From: Cyanobacteria bacterium M_surface_10_m2_119
Lineage (GTDB): Bacteria; Cyanobacteriota; Cyanobacteriia; PCC-6307; Cyanobiaceae
Assembly (NCBI GenBank): GCA_016882525.1
Contig: VGPU01000013.1
Coordinates: forward strand, 1-48,950
DNA length: 48,950 nucleotides
Direction: 5' to 3'
Both the position numbers and the translations under genes were made by a program. Shown here in pieces: positions 16,230 to 24,673 of this stretch. Position 1 is the first letter of the stretch. Every line of letters begins with the position of its first letter. The notes under the pieces were generated by a model that was not told the origin of the DNA, made no database searches, and was given only the letters and a program-made list of their open reading frames with translations.

Positions 16230-17600
16230 ATGGCAACCCACGAAATCTTCATGCCCGCCCTCTCCTCCACCATGACGGAGGGCAAGATCGTGGAGTGGCT
16301 CAAGAAGCCGGGCGACCGTGTCGAGCGTGGTGAGTCGGTGCTGGTGGTGGAGAGCGACAAGGCCGACATGGACGTGGAGGCCTTCCAGGAGGGCTTCCTG
16401 GCTGCCGTGCTGATGCCTGCCGGTGGTTCGGCGCCGGTCGGTGAAACCATCGGTCTGATCGTGGAGACCGAAGCCGAGATCGCTGAGGCGGCCGCCAAGG
16501 CTCCGGCTGCGCCCGCCGCTGCTGCTGCTCCGGCCGCAGCTCCCGCGCCTGCAGCCGCACCCCCTGCTCCGGTCGCTGCTGCTGCCCCTGCCCCTGCAGC
16601 GCCGGCCCCTGCCCCGGCTCCCGTGGCCGCTCCCGCCCCAGTGGCGGTGAGCGCCCCGGCCTCCACCGCCAGCGGCCGGGTGGTGGCCTCGCCCCGCGCC
16701 AAGAAGTTGGCCAGCCAGTTGGGGGTGGATCTGGGTGCCCTGCGCGGCAGCGGACCCCATGGCCGCATCCAGGCCGACGATGTGCTGGCCGCCACTGGTC
16801 AGCCGATTTCCGTGCCCCGGGTGGCTGAGGGCAGTGGCCCGGCCGCGAGTGCGGCCGTGGGCCAGGGCAACGGCGCGCCGGCTCCGGCCCCTGCTCCCGC
16901 CGGTGACGCCTTCGGTCGCCCCGGCGACACGGTGGCCTTCAACACCCTGCAGAACGCGGTGAACCGCAACATGCTCGCCAGCCTGGAGGTGCCCTGCTTC
17001 CGGGTGGGCTACACGATCACCACCACCAGGCTCGACGCCTTCTACAAGCAGGTGAAGGGCAAGGGCGTCACCATGACGGCCCTGCTGGCCAAGGCCGTGG
17101 CCGTGACCCTGGCCCGCCATCCCCAGGTGAATGCCGCCACCAGCGCCGATGGCAGCGCCATGGCCTATCCCGCCGCGGTGAACGTGGCCGTGGCAGTGGC
17201 GATGGAGGACGGCGGCCTGATCACGCCGGTGCTGGCCAGCGCTGACAAGACCGACATCTATTCGCTGGCGCGCAACTGGGCCGACCTGGTGGCCCGGGCC
17301 CGCAGCAAGCAGCTCAAGCCGGAGGAGTACAGCACCGGCACCTTCACCCTCTCCAACCTGGGCATGTTCGGGGTGGATCGCTTCGATGCGATCCTGCCGC
17401 CGGGCACCGGCGCCATCCTGGCGGTGGCGGCGTCGCGGCCCACGGTGGTGGCCGGCAAGGACGGCTCAATCCGGGTGGCCCACCAGATGCAGGTGAACCT
17501 CACCTGCGACCACCGCACCATCTATGGCGCCCACGCGGCGGGCTTCCTCAAGGACCTGGCCCAGCTGATCGAGACCAACCCTGAGAGCCTGGCGCTCTGA
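16230..17600 (+). CDS. pdhC: Pyruvate dehydrogenase E2, dihydrolipoamide acetyltransferase
   Basis: Core of the pyruvate dehydrogenase complex; transfers the acetyl group from the E1-formed lipoyl arm to CoA. The 456-residue product has one lipoyl domain (residues 1-80, lipoyl lysine K44 in VESDKADMDVEAF), a long Ala/Pro linker (about 88-145), an E3-binding domain (SPRAKKLASQLGVDL...GSGPHGRI) and the catalytic domain ending with the CDHRTIYGA active-site histidine motif. The Ala/Pro linker is normal for E2. Start ATG 16230. LipB (5744) would supply its octanoyl modification. The permease gene follows after 13 bases. Confidence 0.95.
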   Translation: MATHEIFMPALSSTMTEGKIVEWLKKPGDRVERGESVLVVESDKADMDVEAFQEGFLAAVLMPAGGSAPVGETIGLIVETEAEIAEAAAKAPAAPAAAAAPAAAPAPAAAPPAPVAAAAPAPAAPAPAPAPVAAPAPVAVSAPASTASGRVVASPRAKKLASQLGVDLGALRGSGPHGRIQADDVLAATGQPISVPRVAEGSGPAASAAVGQGNGAPAPAPAPAGDAFGRPGDTVAFNTLQNAVNRNMLASLEVPCFRVGYTITTTRLDAFYKQVKGKGVTMTALLAKAVAVTLARHPQVNAATSADGSAMAYPAAVNVAVAVAMEDGGLITPVLASADKTDIYSLARNWADLVARARSKQLKPEEYSTGTFTLSNLGMFGVDRFDAILPPGTGAILAVAASRPTVVAGKDGSIRVAHQMQVNLTCDHRTIYGAHAAGFLKDLAQLIETNPESLAL

Positions 17601-17613
17601 TCGCCCCACCGCC

Positions 17614-19479
17614 GTGAACCAGCCAGCGGCTCCTGCCCTGTTCCGCTGGCTGTTCGGCCGGCCCCTGCCGAAGACCGCCGCCGCTAGCGAACGGCTGGCC
17701 AGCATGCAGGCCCTGCCGATCCTGGCTTCCGATGCCCTCTCCTCGGTGGCCTATGCCACCGAGGCCGCCCTGGGTGTGCTGGTGCTGGCCGGCAGCCAGG
17801 CCCTGCGGCTCTCGCTGCCGATCACCCTGGCGATCCTGGTGCTGATCGCGATCGTGGTGGCGTCTTATCGCCAGACGATCGAGGCCTACCCCCAGGGCGG
17901 CGGTTCCTACGTGGTGGCCCGGGAGAACCTGGGCACTGGCCCTTCCCTGTTGGCCGCCGCGGCCCTGCTGGTGGATTACACCCTCACGGCGGCGGTGAGC
18001 CTGATGGCCGGCACCCAGGCCCTCTCCTCGCTCTGGCCGGCTCTGCTGCCCTACGAGGTGCCCCTGGCGCTGCTGTTGCTGCTGCTGGTGGGCTGGGCCA
18101 ACCTGCGCGGCCTGCGGGAGGCCGGCCAGGTCTTCACCATTCCCATTTAAGCCTTTGTGGCGATGGTGGCCCTGCTGGCCGTCTTCGGCCTGCAGAACCT
18201 GGTGGCGGCCCATGGCTTCACCCCCGATCCGCCGCCGCTGATCCGGGCCGTGGAGCCCCTGGGGTTGTTCCTGGTGCTGCGGGCCTTCAGTTCAGGCTGC
18301 TCGGCGATGACCGGCATCGAGGCGATCGCCAATGGCGTGTCGGTGTTCCGGGAGCCGGCGGCGCGCCGCGCCCGCGCCACGATGCTGGTGATGGGCCTGA
18401 TGCTGGCCTCGATGTTCCTGGCCGTGAGTGGCCTGGCCTACCTCTATGGCGTGGCCCCGGATTCGGATCGCACCGTGCTGGCCCAGGTGGGCCTGCGCGT
18501 CTTCGGTGAGGGCAGCCTGCTGTTCTGGGCGCTGCAGATCACCACCCTGCTGATCCTCACCCTGGCCGCCAACACCGCCTTCGCAGGCTTCCCGCGGCTG
18601 GCGGCGATGCTGGCCCAGGATCGCTTCCTGCCGCGCCAGATGGGCTGGATCGGCGACCGGCTGGTGTTCCAGAACGGCATCGCCGTGCTGCTGGCGGCCA
18701 CCGCCCTGATCATCCTGGTGTGCCGCGGTGACACCACCGTGGCGGTGAACCTCTACGCCCTCGGGGTGTTCATTGCCTTCACCCTCTCCCAGGCCGGGAT
18801 GGTGGTGCGCTGGTGGCGCCAGCGCGGGGCTGGTTGGCTGGGGCGGCTGGCGATCAACGCCCTGGGGGCCTTCACCACCCTGGTGGTGCTGCTAGTGATC
18901 GTGGTGAGCAAGTTCGCCGAAGGCGCCTGGACTGTGGTGATCGCCATCCCCCTGCTGGTGTGGCTGCTCGCTAGCATCCACCGCCGCTATCGCCGGGTCT
19001 ACGCCGCCATTGCCCTGCCGGCCGAGGCCCGCAGCCGTGTGGTGCTGCCGACCCGCCGCGATCCGGTGGGCAATCGCAGCATCGTCTGGATCGCCTCCCT
19101 CTCTCGCCCATCGCTCGAGGCCCTGCGCTATGCGGCCACGGTGTCGGATCAGGTGCTGGCGGTGTGGGTGCGCTCCGAAGAGGACGACACCGACCGCATT
19201 CGCCACGATTGGCAGCGGCTGGTGGGCGATGGGCCCGGCATCAGCCTGCAGATCCTGGAGAGCCCCTTTGCCTCGCTGATCGACCCCTTCGTGGCGTTTG
19301 TGGCGGCTCAGGAACAGGCCCATCCCGAGGTGAGCCACACGATCGTGATGCCGATGGCCATTCCGCGCTATCGCTTTGATTCCCTGCTGCTCAACCAGCG
19401 CGGGATCAACATGCATCGGGCCCTCGATGCCAGCGGCAATCGGGTGTTCACCCTCGTGCGCTATTACCTACCGGCCTGA
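17614..19479 (+). pseudogene. KimA-like APC-superfamily permease interrupted by an in-frame TAA
   Basis: Two open frames in the same phase, 17614-18150 and 18157-19479, together encode one full-length transporter of about 620 residues. The only interruption is TAA at 18148 inside VFTIPI-stop-AFVAMVALLAVFG, where relatives would have a residue such as Tyr. The protein has 12 predicted membrane segments with ILASDALSSVAYATEAALGV and YRQTIEAYPQGGGSYVVARE, close to Bacillus KimA (YdaO) potassium importers and related APC permeases, plus a C-terminal cytoplasmic domain from about 19,000. It starts with GTG 13 bases after pdhC and precedes queA by 16 bases. Either a recent nonsense mutation or a sequence error; no other damage is visible. 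Confidence 0.8.
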
Positions 19480-19495
19480 CCGCTGCCCCCTCGGC

Positions 19496-20665
19496 ATGAC
19501 CACTCCCGCTGATCAGCGGCTCTCGAGTTACGACTTCCACCTGCCCCAGGAACGCATCGCCCAGCGGCCGGTGGAGCCGCGCCATGCGGCCCGGTTGCTG
19601 GCGGTGGATCCGCTGGGGAGCGGAGCTGCTCCCCATGGGCGCCATCTCAGCGTGTGGGATCTGCAGCAGGAGCTCCGGCCGGGCGATCTGCTGGTGGTGA
19701 ACGACACCCGGGTGTTGCGGGCGCGCCTGGAGGCGCGCCGGCCCACGGGTGGGGCCGTGGAAGTGCTGGTGCTCGAGCCCTGGCAACCGGTCAGCGCCGC
19801 CGCCGATCCCGCGGCAGTCGCGGCGGGAGCAGGACGCTGGCTCTGCCTGGCCAAGCCCGCCAAGAAGCTGCAGCCCGGTGACCGGATCGAGGTGGTGGCG
19901 GACGGCAAGCCCCCCCTGCCTGTGCAGGTGCTGGGCAGTGACCCCGAGACCGGAGGCCGCATCCTGCAGTTCCCCGCCGACTGCAGCGATGCCGCCGCCC
20001 TCGAGCCACTGCTGATCCAGTACGGGGCGATCCCCCTGCCGCCCTACATCCACGAGCACGACGATTCCGACAACGAGCGCTACCAGACCCGCTACGCCGC
20101 CCGCCCCGGTGCCGTGGCGGCCCCCACGGCCGGCCTGCACCTGAGCGATGCGCTGCTCGCCGCCATCCGTGAGCGGGGCGTGGAGCTGGCCACCACCACC
20201 CTGCACGTGGGTCTGGGCACGTTCCGGCCGGTGGAAACGGAAGACCTGCGCCACCTGGAGCTCCACAGCGAGTGGGTGGAGGTGACCCCGGCGCTGGTGG
20301 AGGCGGTGGCCGCCTGCCGGGCGCGGGGAGGCCGGGTGATCGCCATCGGCACCACCTCGGTGCGCAGCCTGGAGGCCGTGGCCCGGCTCCATGGCGGCGA
20401 GCTGCGGCCCCACACCGGCCCGGTGAATCTGGTGATCCAGCCCGGCTACCGCTTTGCCGTGGTGCAGGGCCTGCTCACCAATTTCCACCTGCCCAAGAGC
20501 TCCCTGCTACTGCTCGTGAGTGCCCTGATCGGCCGCGAGCGCCTGCTGGCTCTCTACGCCGAGGCGATCGAGCGCCAGTACCGCTTCTTCTCCTACGGCG
20601 ATGCCATGTGGATCGCGCCGGAGGCGGTGCTTCCTTCAGCCGTTTCCCAGCCGACCCGCCCCTGA
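19496..20665 (+). CDS. queA: S-adenosylmethionine:tRNA ribosyltransferase-isomerase
   Basis: Transfers and isomerises the ribosyl moiety of AdoMet onto 7-aminomethyl-7-deazaguanine in tRNA to give epoxyqueuosine. The 389-residue product shows [20 protein letters not shown] at the start, [23 protein letters not shown], the signature [30 protein letters not shown] and the [15 protein letters not shown] end. The ATG at 19496 fits the family start; the upstream frame extension is the shadow of the permease. It ends facing the sodB terminator. Confidence 0.96.
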   Translation: MTTPADQRLSSYDFHLPQERIAQRPVEPRHAARLLAVDPLGSGAAPHGRHLSVWDLQQELRPGDLLVVNDTRVLRARLEARRPTGGAVEVLVLEPWQPVSAAADPAAVAAGAGRWLCLAKPAKKLQPGDRIEVVADGKPPLPVQVLGSDPETGGRILQFPADCSDAAALEPLLIQYGAIPLPPYIHEHDDSDNERYQTRYAARPGAVAAPTAGLHLSDALLAAIRERGVELATTTLHVGLGTFRPVETEDLRHLELHSEWVEVTPALVEAVAACRARGGRVIAIGTTSVRSLEAVARLHGGELRPHTGPVNLVIQPGYRFAVVQGLLTNFHLPKSSLLLLVSALIGRERLLALYAEAIERQYRFFSYGDAMWIAPEAVLPSAVSQPTRP

Positions 20666-20685
20666 GCAGGGTTGGGGTCGCCATC

Positions 20686-20712
20686 AAAAAGCCCCCGGGT
20701 TCACCGGGGGCC
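20686..20712 (-). terminator. Rho-independent terminator of sodB
   Basis: On the minus strand GCCCCCGG-TGAA-CCCGGGGGC is followed by five T residues. The hairpin lies between the convergent queA and sodB ends and ends sodB transcription; for queA it would be a hairpin without a T-run. Confidence 0.8.
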
Positions 20713-20757
20713 CTGGGGAGACGAGCTCCCTGTCGGTTCACCGTTGCCGGGCCGGAA

Positions 20758-21357
20758 TCAGGCGGCGGCCAGGTTGGCAGCCACGAAGTCCCAGTTCACC
20801 AGCTTCTCGAGGAAGGTGGTGATGTAGTCGGGTCGGCGGTTCTGGTAGTCGAGGTAGTAGGCGTGCTCCCACACGTCCATGGTGAGCAGAGCCTTCTGGC
20901 CGTGGGCCAGCGGGAGGTCGGCGTTACCGGTCTTGGTGACCTTGAGGGTGCCGCCATCGAGCACCAGCCAGGCCCAGCCGCTGCCGAACTGGGTGGCGCC
21001 GGCGGTCTTGAACTGCTCCACGAAGGCCTCGAAGCTGCCGAAGTCGGCATTGATCTTCTCGGCCAGGGCGCCGCTGGGCTGGCCGCCGCCACCGGGCTTC
21101 ATGCACTGCCAGTAGAAGCTGTGGTTCCAGACCTGGGCGGCGTTGTTGAACACGCCCGCCTTGGTGGCGTCACCCGCCACGGCGGTGATGGTGTCTTCCA
21201 GGCTCTTGCCCTCCAGCTCGGTGCCGGCGACCAGGTTGTTCAGGTTGGTGACGTAGGCGTTGTGGTGCTTGCCGTGGTGGAACTCCAGCGTGCCGCGGGA
21301 GATATTGGGCTCGAGCGCGTCGAGGTCGTAGGGCAGCGCGGGCAGCGTGTGAGCCAT
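20758..21357 (-). CDS. sodB: Iron superoxide dismutase
   Basis: Converts superoxide to peroxide and oxygen in the cytoplasm. The 199-residue product has all four metal ligands in context: His in LEFHHGKHH, His in [10 protein letters not shown], Asp and His in [16 protein letters not shown]. The [14 protein letters not shown] and GSGWAWL patterns favour iron over manganese. Preceded by a 143-base gap with a strong hairpin (21461) after the FKBP gene, so it is probably transcribed by its own promoter. Confidence 0.95.
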   Translation of the reverse strand: MAHTLPALPYDLDALEPNISRGTLEFHHGKHHNAYVTNLNNLVAGTELEGKSLEDTITAVAGDATKAGVFNNAAQVWNHSFYWQCMKPGGGGQPSGALAEKINADFGSFEAFVEQFKTAGATQFGSGWAWLVLDGGTLKVTKTGNADLPLAHGQKALLTMDVWEHAYYLDYQNRRPDYITTFLEKLVNWDFVAANLAAA

Positions 21358-21460
21358 GGGACGGGAACGGGTGCTTTTTGTTGCCGGCCGGGGTGCCCGT
21401 CGGCCGAGGCATCCTAACGATCGCTACAGGTTTCGAAATTCCGCCGTTGGTGGGGTTAAC

Positions 21461-21484
21461 CGCCGCGGGACAGCTCCCGCGGCG
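21461..21484 (-). terminator. Strong hairpin downstream of the FKBP gene
   Basis: CGCCGCGGGA and TCCCGCGGCG form a perfect 10-bp stem with a CAGC loop, 17 bases past the stop of the FKBP isomerase gene. No T-run follows, so it may act as a weak terminator or as a 3'-end stabiliser. The rest of the gap up to sodB (21358-21460) contains no promoter I would defend. Confidence 0.45.
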
Positions 21485-21500
21485 AACCTGACCGATGGGT

Positions 21501-22130
21501 TCAGCCGCGGATCTCCAGCAGTTCCACCTCAAACACCAGGGTGGCGTTCGGGGGGATGACGCCACCGGCACCACGCTCGCCGTAGGCCAGGTCGGGGGGA
21601 ATCACCAGCTTTCGCTTACCGCCCACCTGCATGCCAGCCACGCCCTCATCCCAGCCGCGGATCACGCGACCCGCACCGAGGGGGAACGAGAAGGGGCCGC
21701 GGCCGTAGCTGCTGTCGAACTCCTTGCCGTTCTCCAGGGTGCCGCGGTAGTTCACGATCACGGTCTGGCCGGAGCGGGCTTCGGGGCCGTCGCCGATCAC
21801 CAGGTCGGTGATGCGCAGGCCGCTCTCGGTGACACGTTCCTTGGCAGCGCTCATCTCACCGCCAAGGGCACTGGCCTGGGCGAGGGTGTTATCCGGGTCG
21901 GGGGCCATGGCGAAGAGGGTGGGATTCGGATCTTCCGGATCCAGTTCGAAGGCACCGCGGCCGCTGTCGCGCACCAGGGCCTGCCGGTTGACGGGCTGGA
22001 ACGGCTGGGAGAGTTCGGCGGCCACCGCCGCAGGGGCGGCCTCCACGCGGGTGGGATGCACCAGCTGACTCACCAGGGCGAGCAGCAGGCAGGCCACACA
22101 GACGGTGGCGCTGATCAGGATCTCGCGCAT
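21501..22130 (-). CDS. FKBP-type peptidyl-prolyl cis-trans isomerase
   Basis: Accelerates proline isomerisation in folding proteins. The 209-residue product has an N-terminal hydrophobic segment (ILISATVCVACLLLALVSQL) acting as signal peptide or anchor, a linker, and a C-terminal FKBP domain (about 105-209) with VIVNYRGTLENGKEFDSSYG, VIRGWDEGVAGM and YGERGAGGVIPPNATLVFEV. It should face the periplasm or thylakoid lumen. The ATG at 22130 is the first codon giving a sensible signal segment; the upstream frame is a shadow of the neighbouring gene, 28 bases away. Confidence 0.92.
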   Translation of the reverse strand: MREILISATVCVACLLLALVSQLVHPTRVEAAPAAVAAELSQPFQPVNRQALVRDSGRGAFELDPEDPNPTLFAMAPDPDNTLAQASALGGEMSAAKERVTESGLRITDLVIGDGPEARSGQTVIVNYRGTLENGKEFDSSYGRGPFSFPLGAGRVIRGWDEGVAGMQVGGKRKLVIPPDLAYGERGAGGVIPPNATLVFEVELLEIRG

Positions 22131-22158
22131 GCGCTTCCGGAAGACACCTGATTGTGAC

Positions 22159-22536
22159 TCACCTCTCACCAACCTGGGATTCGCCGTCGGGCCGCTGAAG
22201 CTGGCGCAGGCTCTTCTCCAGGCGGTCGATCCGTCCCCGCAACTCGTCGAGTTCCCGCTGCTGGGGGACGCCCAGATCCTGCAGCAGCTGGTCGCGATTG
22301 CGCTCGAGCTGGCGGCTTGCCTGCTCCTCGAGGCCCGGAGTCTCTCCGCGCAATGCCCGCAGCACGTCCTCCACGAGGGCCGAGGCATGGCTCGGGTCAA
22401 GCTTGCCGCTGCGTACCCATTCCTGGCTCACGTAGCGCAGGCGATCGGCCACCAGGGAGCCCGTGCCCAGGCCGCGCAGCAGCAATTGTTGAAGGGGATT
22501 GGAGGGGTCCATCGACGGGGCGAAGGGCTCTGCCAT
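22159..22536 (-). CDS. Conserved coiled-coil protein of unknown function
   Basis: A 125-residue soluble, helical protein. NPLQQLLLRGLGTGSLVADR near the N terminus and a C-terminal heptad-like coil (LDELRGRIDRLEKSLRQLQ) are seen; the first motif recurs in cyanobacterial hypothetical proteins resembling phasin-like or polyhydroxyalkanoate-associated helices, a weak resemblance. The ATG at 22536 was chosen because upstream residues are a Pro/Arg-rich shadow. It is divergent from lnt with only 23 bases between starts. Confidence 0.7.
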   Translation of the reverse strand: MAEPFAPSMDPSNPLQQLLLRGLGTGSLVADRLRYVSQEWVRSGKLDPSHASALVEDVLRALRGETPGLEEQASRQLERNRDQLLQDLGVPQQRELDELRGRIDRLEKSLRQLQRPDGESQVGER

Positions 22537-22559
22537 CACGATGGCGCTTTCTGGGCTCG

Positions 22560-24125
22560 ATGGCCATGGGGCTGCCGCGCACGCATCGCCAGGGGCGGTT
22601 GGTTGCCGCCGCCGGCCCCTGGCTGACAGCCCTGGGGGCCGGGGGGCTGGCGGGACTGGCCCTGCCGCCACTGGGCGCCCCGCCGTTGGTCTGGCTGGCC
22701 CTCGCCATTCTCTGGACTCTGCTGGAGACGGCCATTCCCAGGCGGGCCGCGGCCTGCTGGGGGGGCGTGGCCGTGCTGCTGAGTCACCGCTGGCTGTTAG
22801 CCCTCCATCCCCTCGACTGGATCGGAGTGCCGGCCCCCCTCAGCCTGCCGATCTGCTGGCTGTTGCTGCTGCTCTGCGCCACCCTCGCTGGGCTGCTGCT
22901 GCTGGTCTGGGCGGATCTCGCCCTGCGGCTGGACCCCCGCAGGCCCGGTAGCGCCCTGGTGCTGGCGGCGGTCTGGGGCCTGGGTGAGGTGCTACTGGCC
23001 CAGGGGCCGCTGTTCTGGATTGGTCTGGGGGCCTCGGCCCTGCCCGGCGATCCCCCGTTGGCGGCCCTGGCCAGTGTGGGCGGGGCGGGGCTGGTGGCAG
23101 CGCTGCAGGTGTTGATCGGCTGGGGGATCTGGCGCCTGCTGTGTGTCCGTCCGCTCCGCTTCAGCCGGCGGCTGCTGCAGGTGGTGCTGGCCTGTCTGCT
23201 GCTGGTGGGGGTGCATGCCCTGGGGGGGGTGCAGCTGGCGGCCCTGGGGGCGCAGGCCGCGGCAGATGCTGGGGGCGTGGCCGAGCAGGTGCTGGTGGTG
23301 CAACCAGCCATTCCGACCCGGGAAAAGTTCCAGTGGCAGGCCCGCCGCCGTCTGCATCGGCAGCTCCAGACAGCGTTCCTGGAGGCGGAGGCGCAGGCTG
23401 CCGATCTGGTGGTGCTGCCTGAAGGGGCGCTTGGGGTGGATCCCGAACTGGCCGCCCCAGCGGCCGTGGAGCTGCTCAGCGGGGGATTCCGTTGGCAGGA
23501 GAGTGAGGGGGCGGAACCGGAGCAGCGCAGTGCTCTGCTGCGCTTCCCCCCCGGCGCCCAGCGCCACACCACGGCCCTCGACAAGGCCCGGCTCGTCCCT
23601 CTGGGGGAGTGGATTCCCATGGCCCAGCTGCTGCGCTGGAGCGGCCTGTCGGCGGTGGGGGGCGTGCAGCCGGGGCCACCGTCGCGACTGCTGGCCCGGC
23701 CCGCGGGGAATCTGGCGGCCGCGATCTGTTACGAGATCGCGGATGGACGCTCCCTGGCCCAGGCGGTCGCCCAGGGGGGCGGCTGGTTGCTGGCGAGTGC
23801 CAATCTCGATCCCTACCCCCTGGTGCTGCAGGACCAGTTCACGGCGCTGGCGCGTCTGCGTGCGATGGAGAGCGCTCGCTGGTTGCTGAGCGCGGCCAAC
23901 ACCGGCCCCAGCCTCCTGATCAGCCCCGCCGGGCAGATCGTTGAGCAGCTGGCGCCCGGGCGACCGGCCATGCAGTTGTTGCGGGTGCCCGTTCTGCATG
24001 GCCGCACGGCCTATGCCCGCTGGGGCGAAACCCCTGTGCTGCTGCTGCTGCTCCTCGGGTTGGGGTGGAGGTGGTGGGAGCGATCCCGTGAAAGTACCGA
24101 GGCATCCCCAGCCCGACTAGGGTGA
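22560..24125 (+). CDS. lnt: Apolipoprotein N-acyltransferase
   Basis: Adds the third acyl chain to the N-terminal cysteine of lipoproteins, such as PotD of this window. The 521-residue product has about six N-terminal membrane segments (residues 20-230) and a C-terminal nitrilase-like domain containing the catalytic triad: Glu in VVLPEGALG (about residue 288), Lys in LDKARLVPLGEW (about 342) and Cys in AAICYEIADG (about 390). Start ATG 22560 or 22566. Its 3' end is followed after 22 bases by two small genes on the same strand. Confidence 0.93.
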   Translation: MAMGLPRTHRQGRLVAAAGPWLTALGAGGLAGLALPPLGAPPLVWLALAILWTLLETAIPRRAAACWGGVAVLLSHRWLLALHPLDWIGVPAPLSLPICWLLLLLCATLAGLLLLVWADLALRLDPRRPGSALVLAAVWGLGEVLLAQGPLFWIGLGASALPGDPPLAALASVGGAGLVAALQVLIGWGIWRLLCVRPLRFSRRLLQVVLACLLLVGVHALGGVQLAALGAQAAADAGGVAEQVLVVQPAIPTREKFQWQARRRLHRQLQTAFLEAEAQAADLVVLPEGALGVDPELAAPAAVELLSGGFRWQESEGAEPEQRSALLRFPPGAQRHTTALDKARLVPLGEWIPMAQLLRWSGLSAVGGVQPGPPSRLLARPAGNLAAAICYEIADGRSLAQAVAQGGGWLLASANLDPYPLVLQDQFTALARLRAMESARWLLSAANTGPSLLISPAGQIVEQLAPGRPAMQLLRVPVLHGRTAYARWGETPVLLLLLLGLGWRWWERSRESTEASPARLG

Positions 24126-24147
24126 ATCACGGGACAGGCGCAACCCG

Positions 24148-24369
24148 ATGCGGATCACGCAGTGCGACGACCAGTTTCTGCTGGCCCTCAATCGCCAGGA
24201 GGCTTCGCGCCTGATGGATGCCTGCGCGATGGTGGTGATCGCCTCCCAGACCGCCCCTGAGGCCCGGCTGCCTGCCGACATGGCGGCTGTGCTCTGTGAA
24301 CTCTTCCAGGGGCTGAAGGCCCGTGCCGACCAGCCGCAACCACGGCCCAGGCGGCTGCAGGGACCATGA
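24148..24369 (+). CDS. Conserved small protein, first of a tandem pair
   Basis: A 73-residue soluble protein of unknown function. MRITQCDDQFLLALNRQEAS, then LMDACAMVVIAS, aligns position by position with the start of the next gene product, so the pair probably arose by duplication. No motif or membrane segment identifies a role. Its stop overlaps the start of the second gene (ATGA). It follows lnt closely. Confidence 0.6.
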   Translation: MRITQCDDQFLLALNRQEASRLMDACAMVVIASQTAPEARLPADMAAVLCELFQGLKARADQPQPRPRRLQGP

Positions 24370-24590
24370 AAGTCACCCATCACGGCGACCAGCACCTGCT
24401 CTGCCTCTCCAGCGAAGAAGTGGGGTATCTCGTGGATCTCTGCCATGCAGGGGCCTTTTCCGACCATCTCCCCCGCTCGCGGGCCCGAAGGCGCCGGCTG
24501 GAGGCCTTCCTGGGGGATGTGCGGGCGACCCTGATGGCCACCGCCCAGCAGCCCCTGCGCCGGCCGGTGGTCAGGCCTCGGAACGGGTGA
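24366..24590 (+). CDS. Conserved small protein, second of a tandem pair
   Basis: A 74-residue paralogue of the preceding product: MKVTHHGDQHLLCLSSEEVG, then YLVDLCHAGAFSD, matches the D-Q-x-LL-L-x(3)-E pattern and the following helix with a conserved Cys. The C-terminal halves differ and this one is more basic (RSRARRRRLEAFL). Function unknown. The gap to the convergent chrA gene is 83 bases and shows no clear terminator. Confidence 0.6.
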   Translation: MKVTHHGDQHLLCLSSEEVGYLVDLCHAGAFSDHLPRSRARRRRLEAFLGDVRATLMATAQQPLRRPVVRPRNG

Positions 24591-24673
24591 AGTTCAGAAC
24601 CACACCAGGGGGTGAAGCACTCCCGGGGGCGAAGCGGCCGGACTGACTCCGGATTCACGCTTCAGATCCAGGC

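Noticed and set aside
16480-16680. Ala/Pro-rich repetitive stretch in pdhC as a repeat element
   Set aside because: This is the normal flexible linker between lipoyl and E3-binding domains of E2 proteins.
21358-21460. TTTCGAAA palindrome and nearby TAGGAT as a sodB promoter/operator
   Set aside because: The match to promoter consensus is poor and the 8-bp palindrome alone is too short to support a site.
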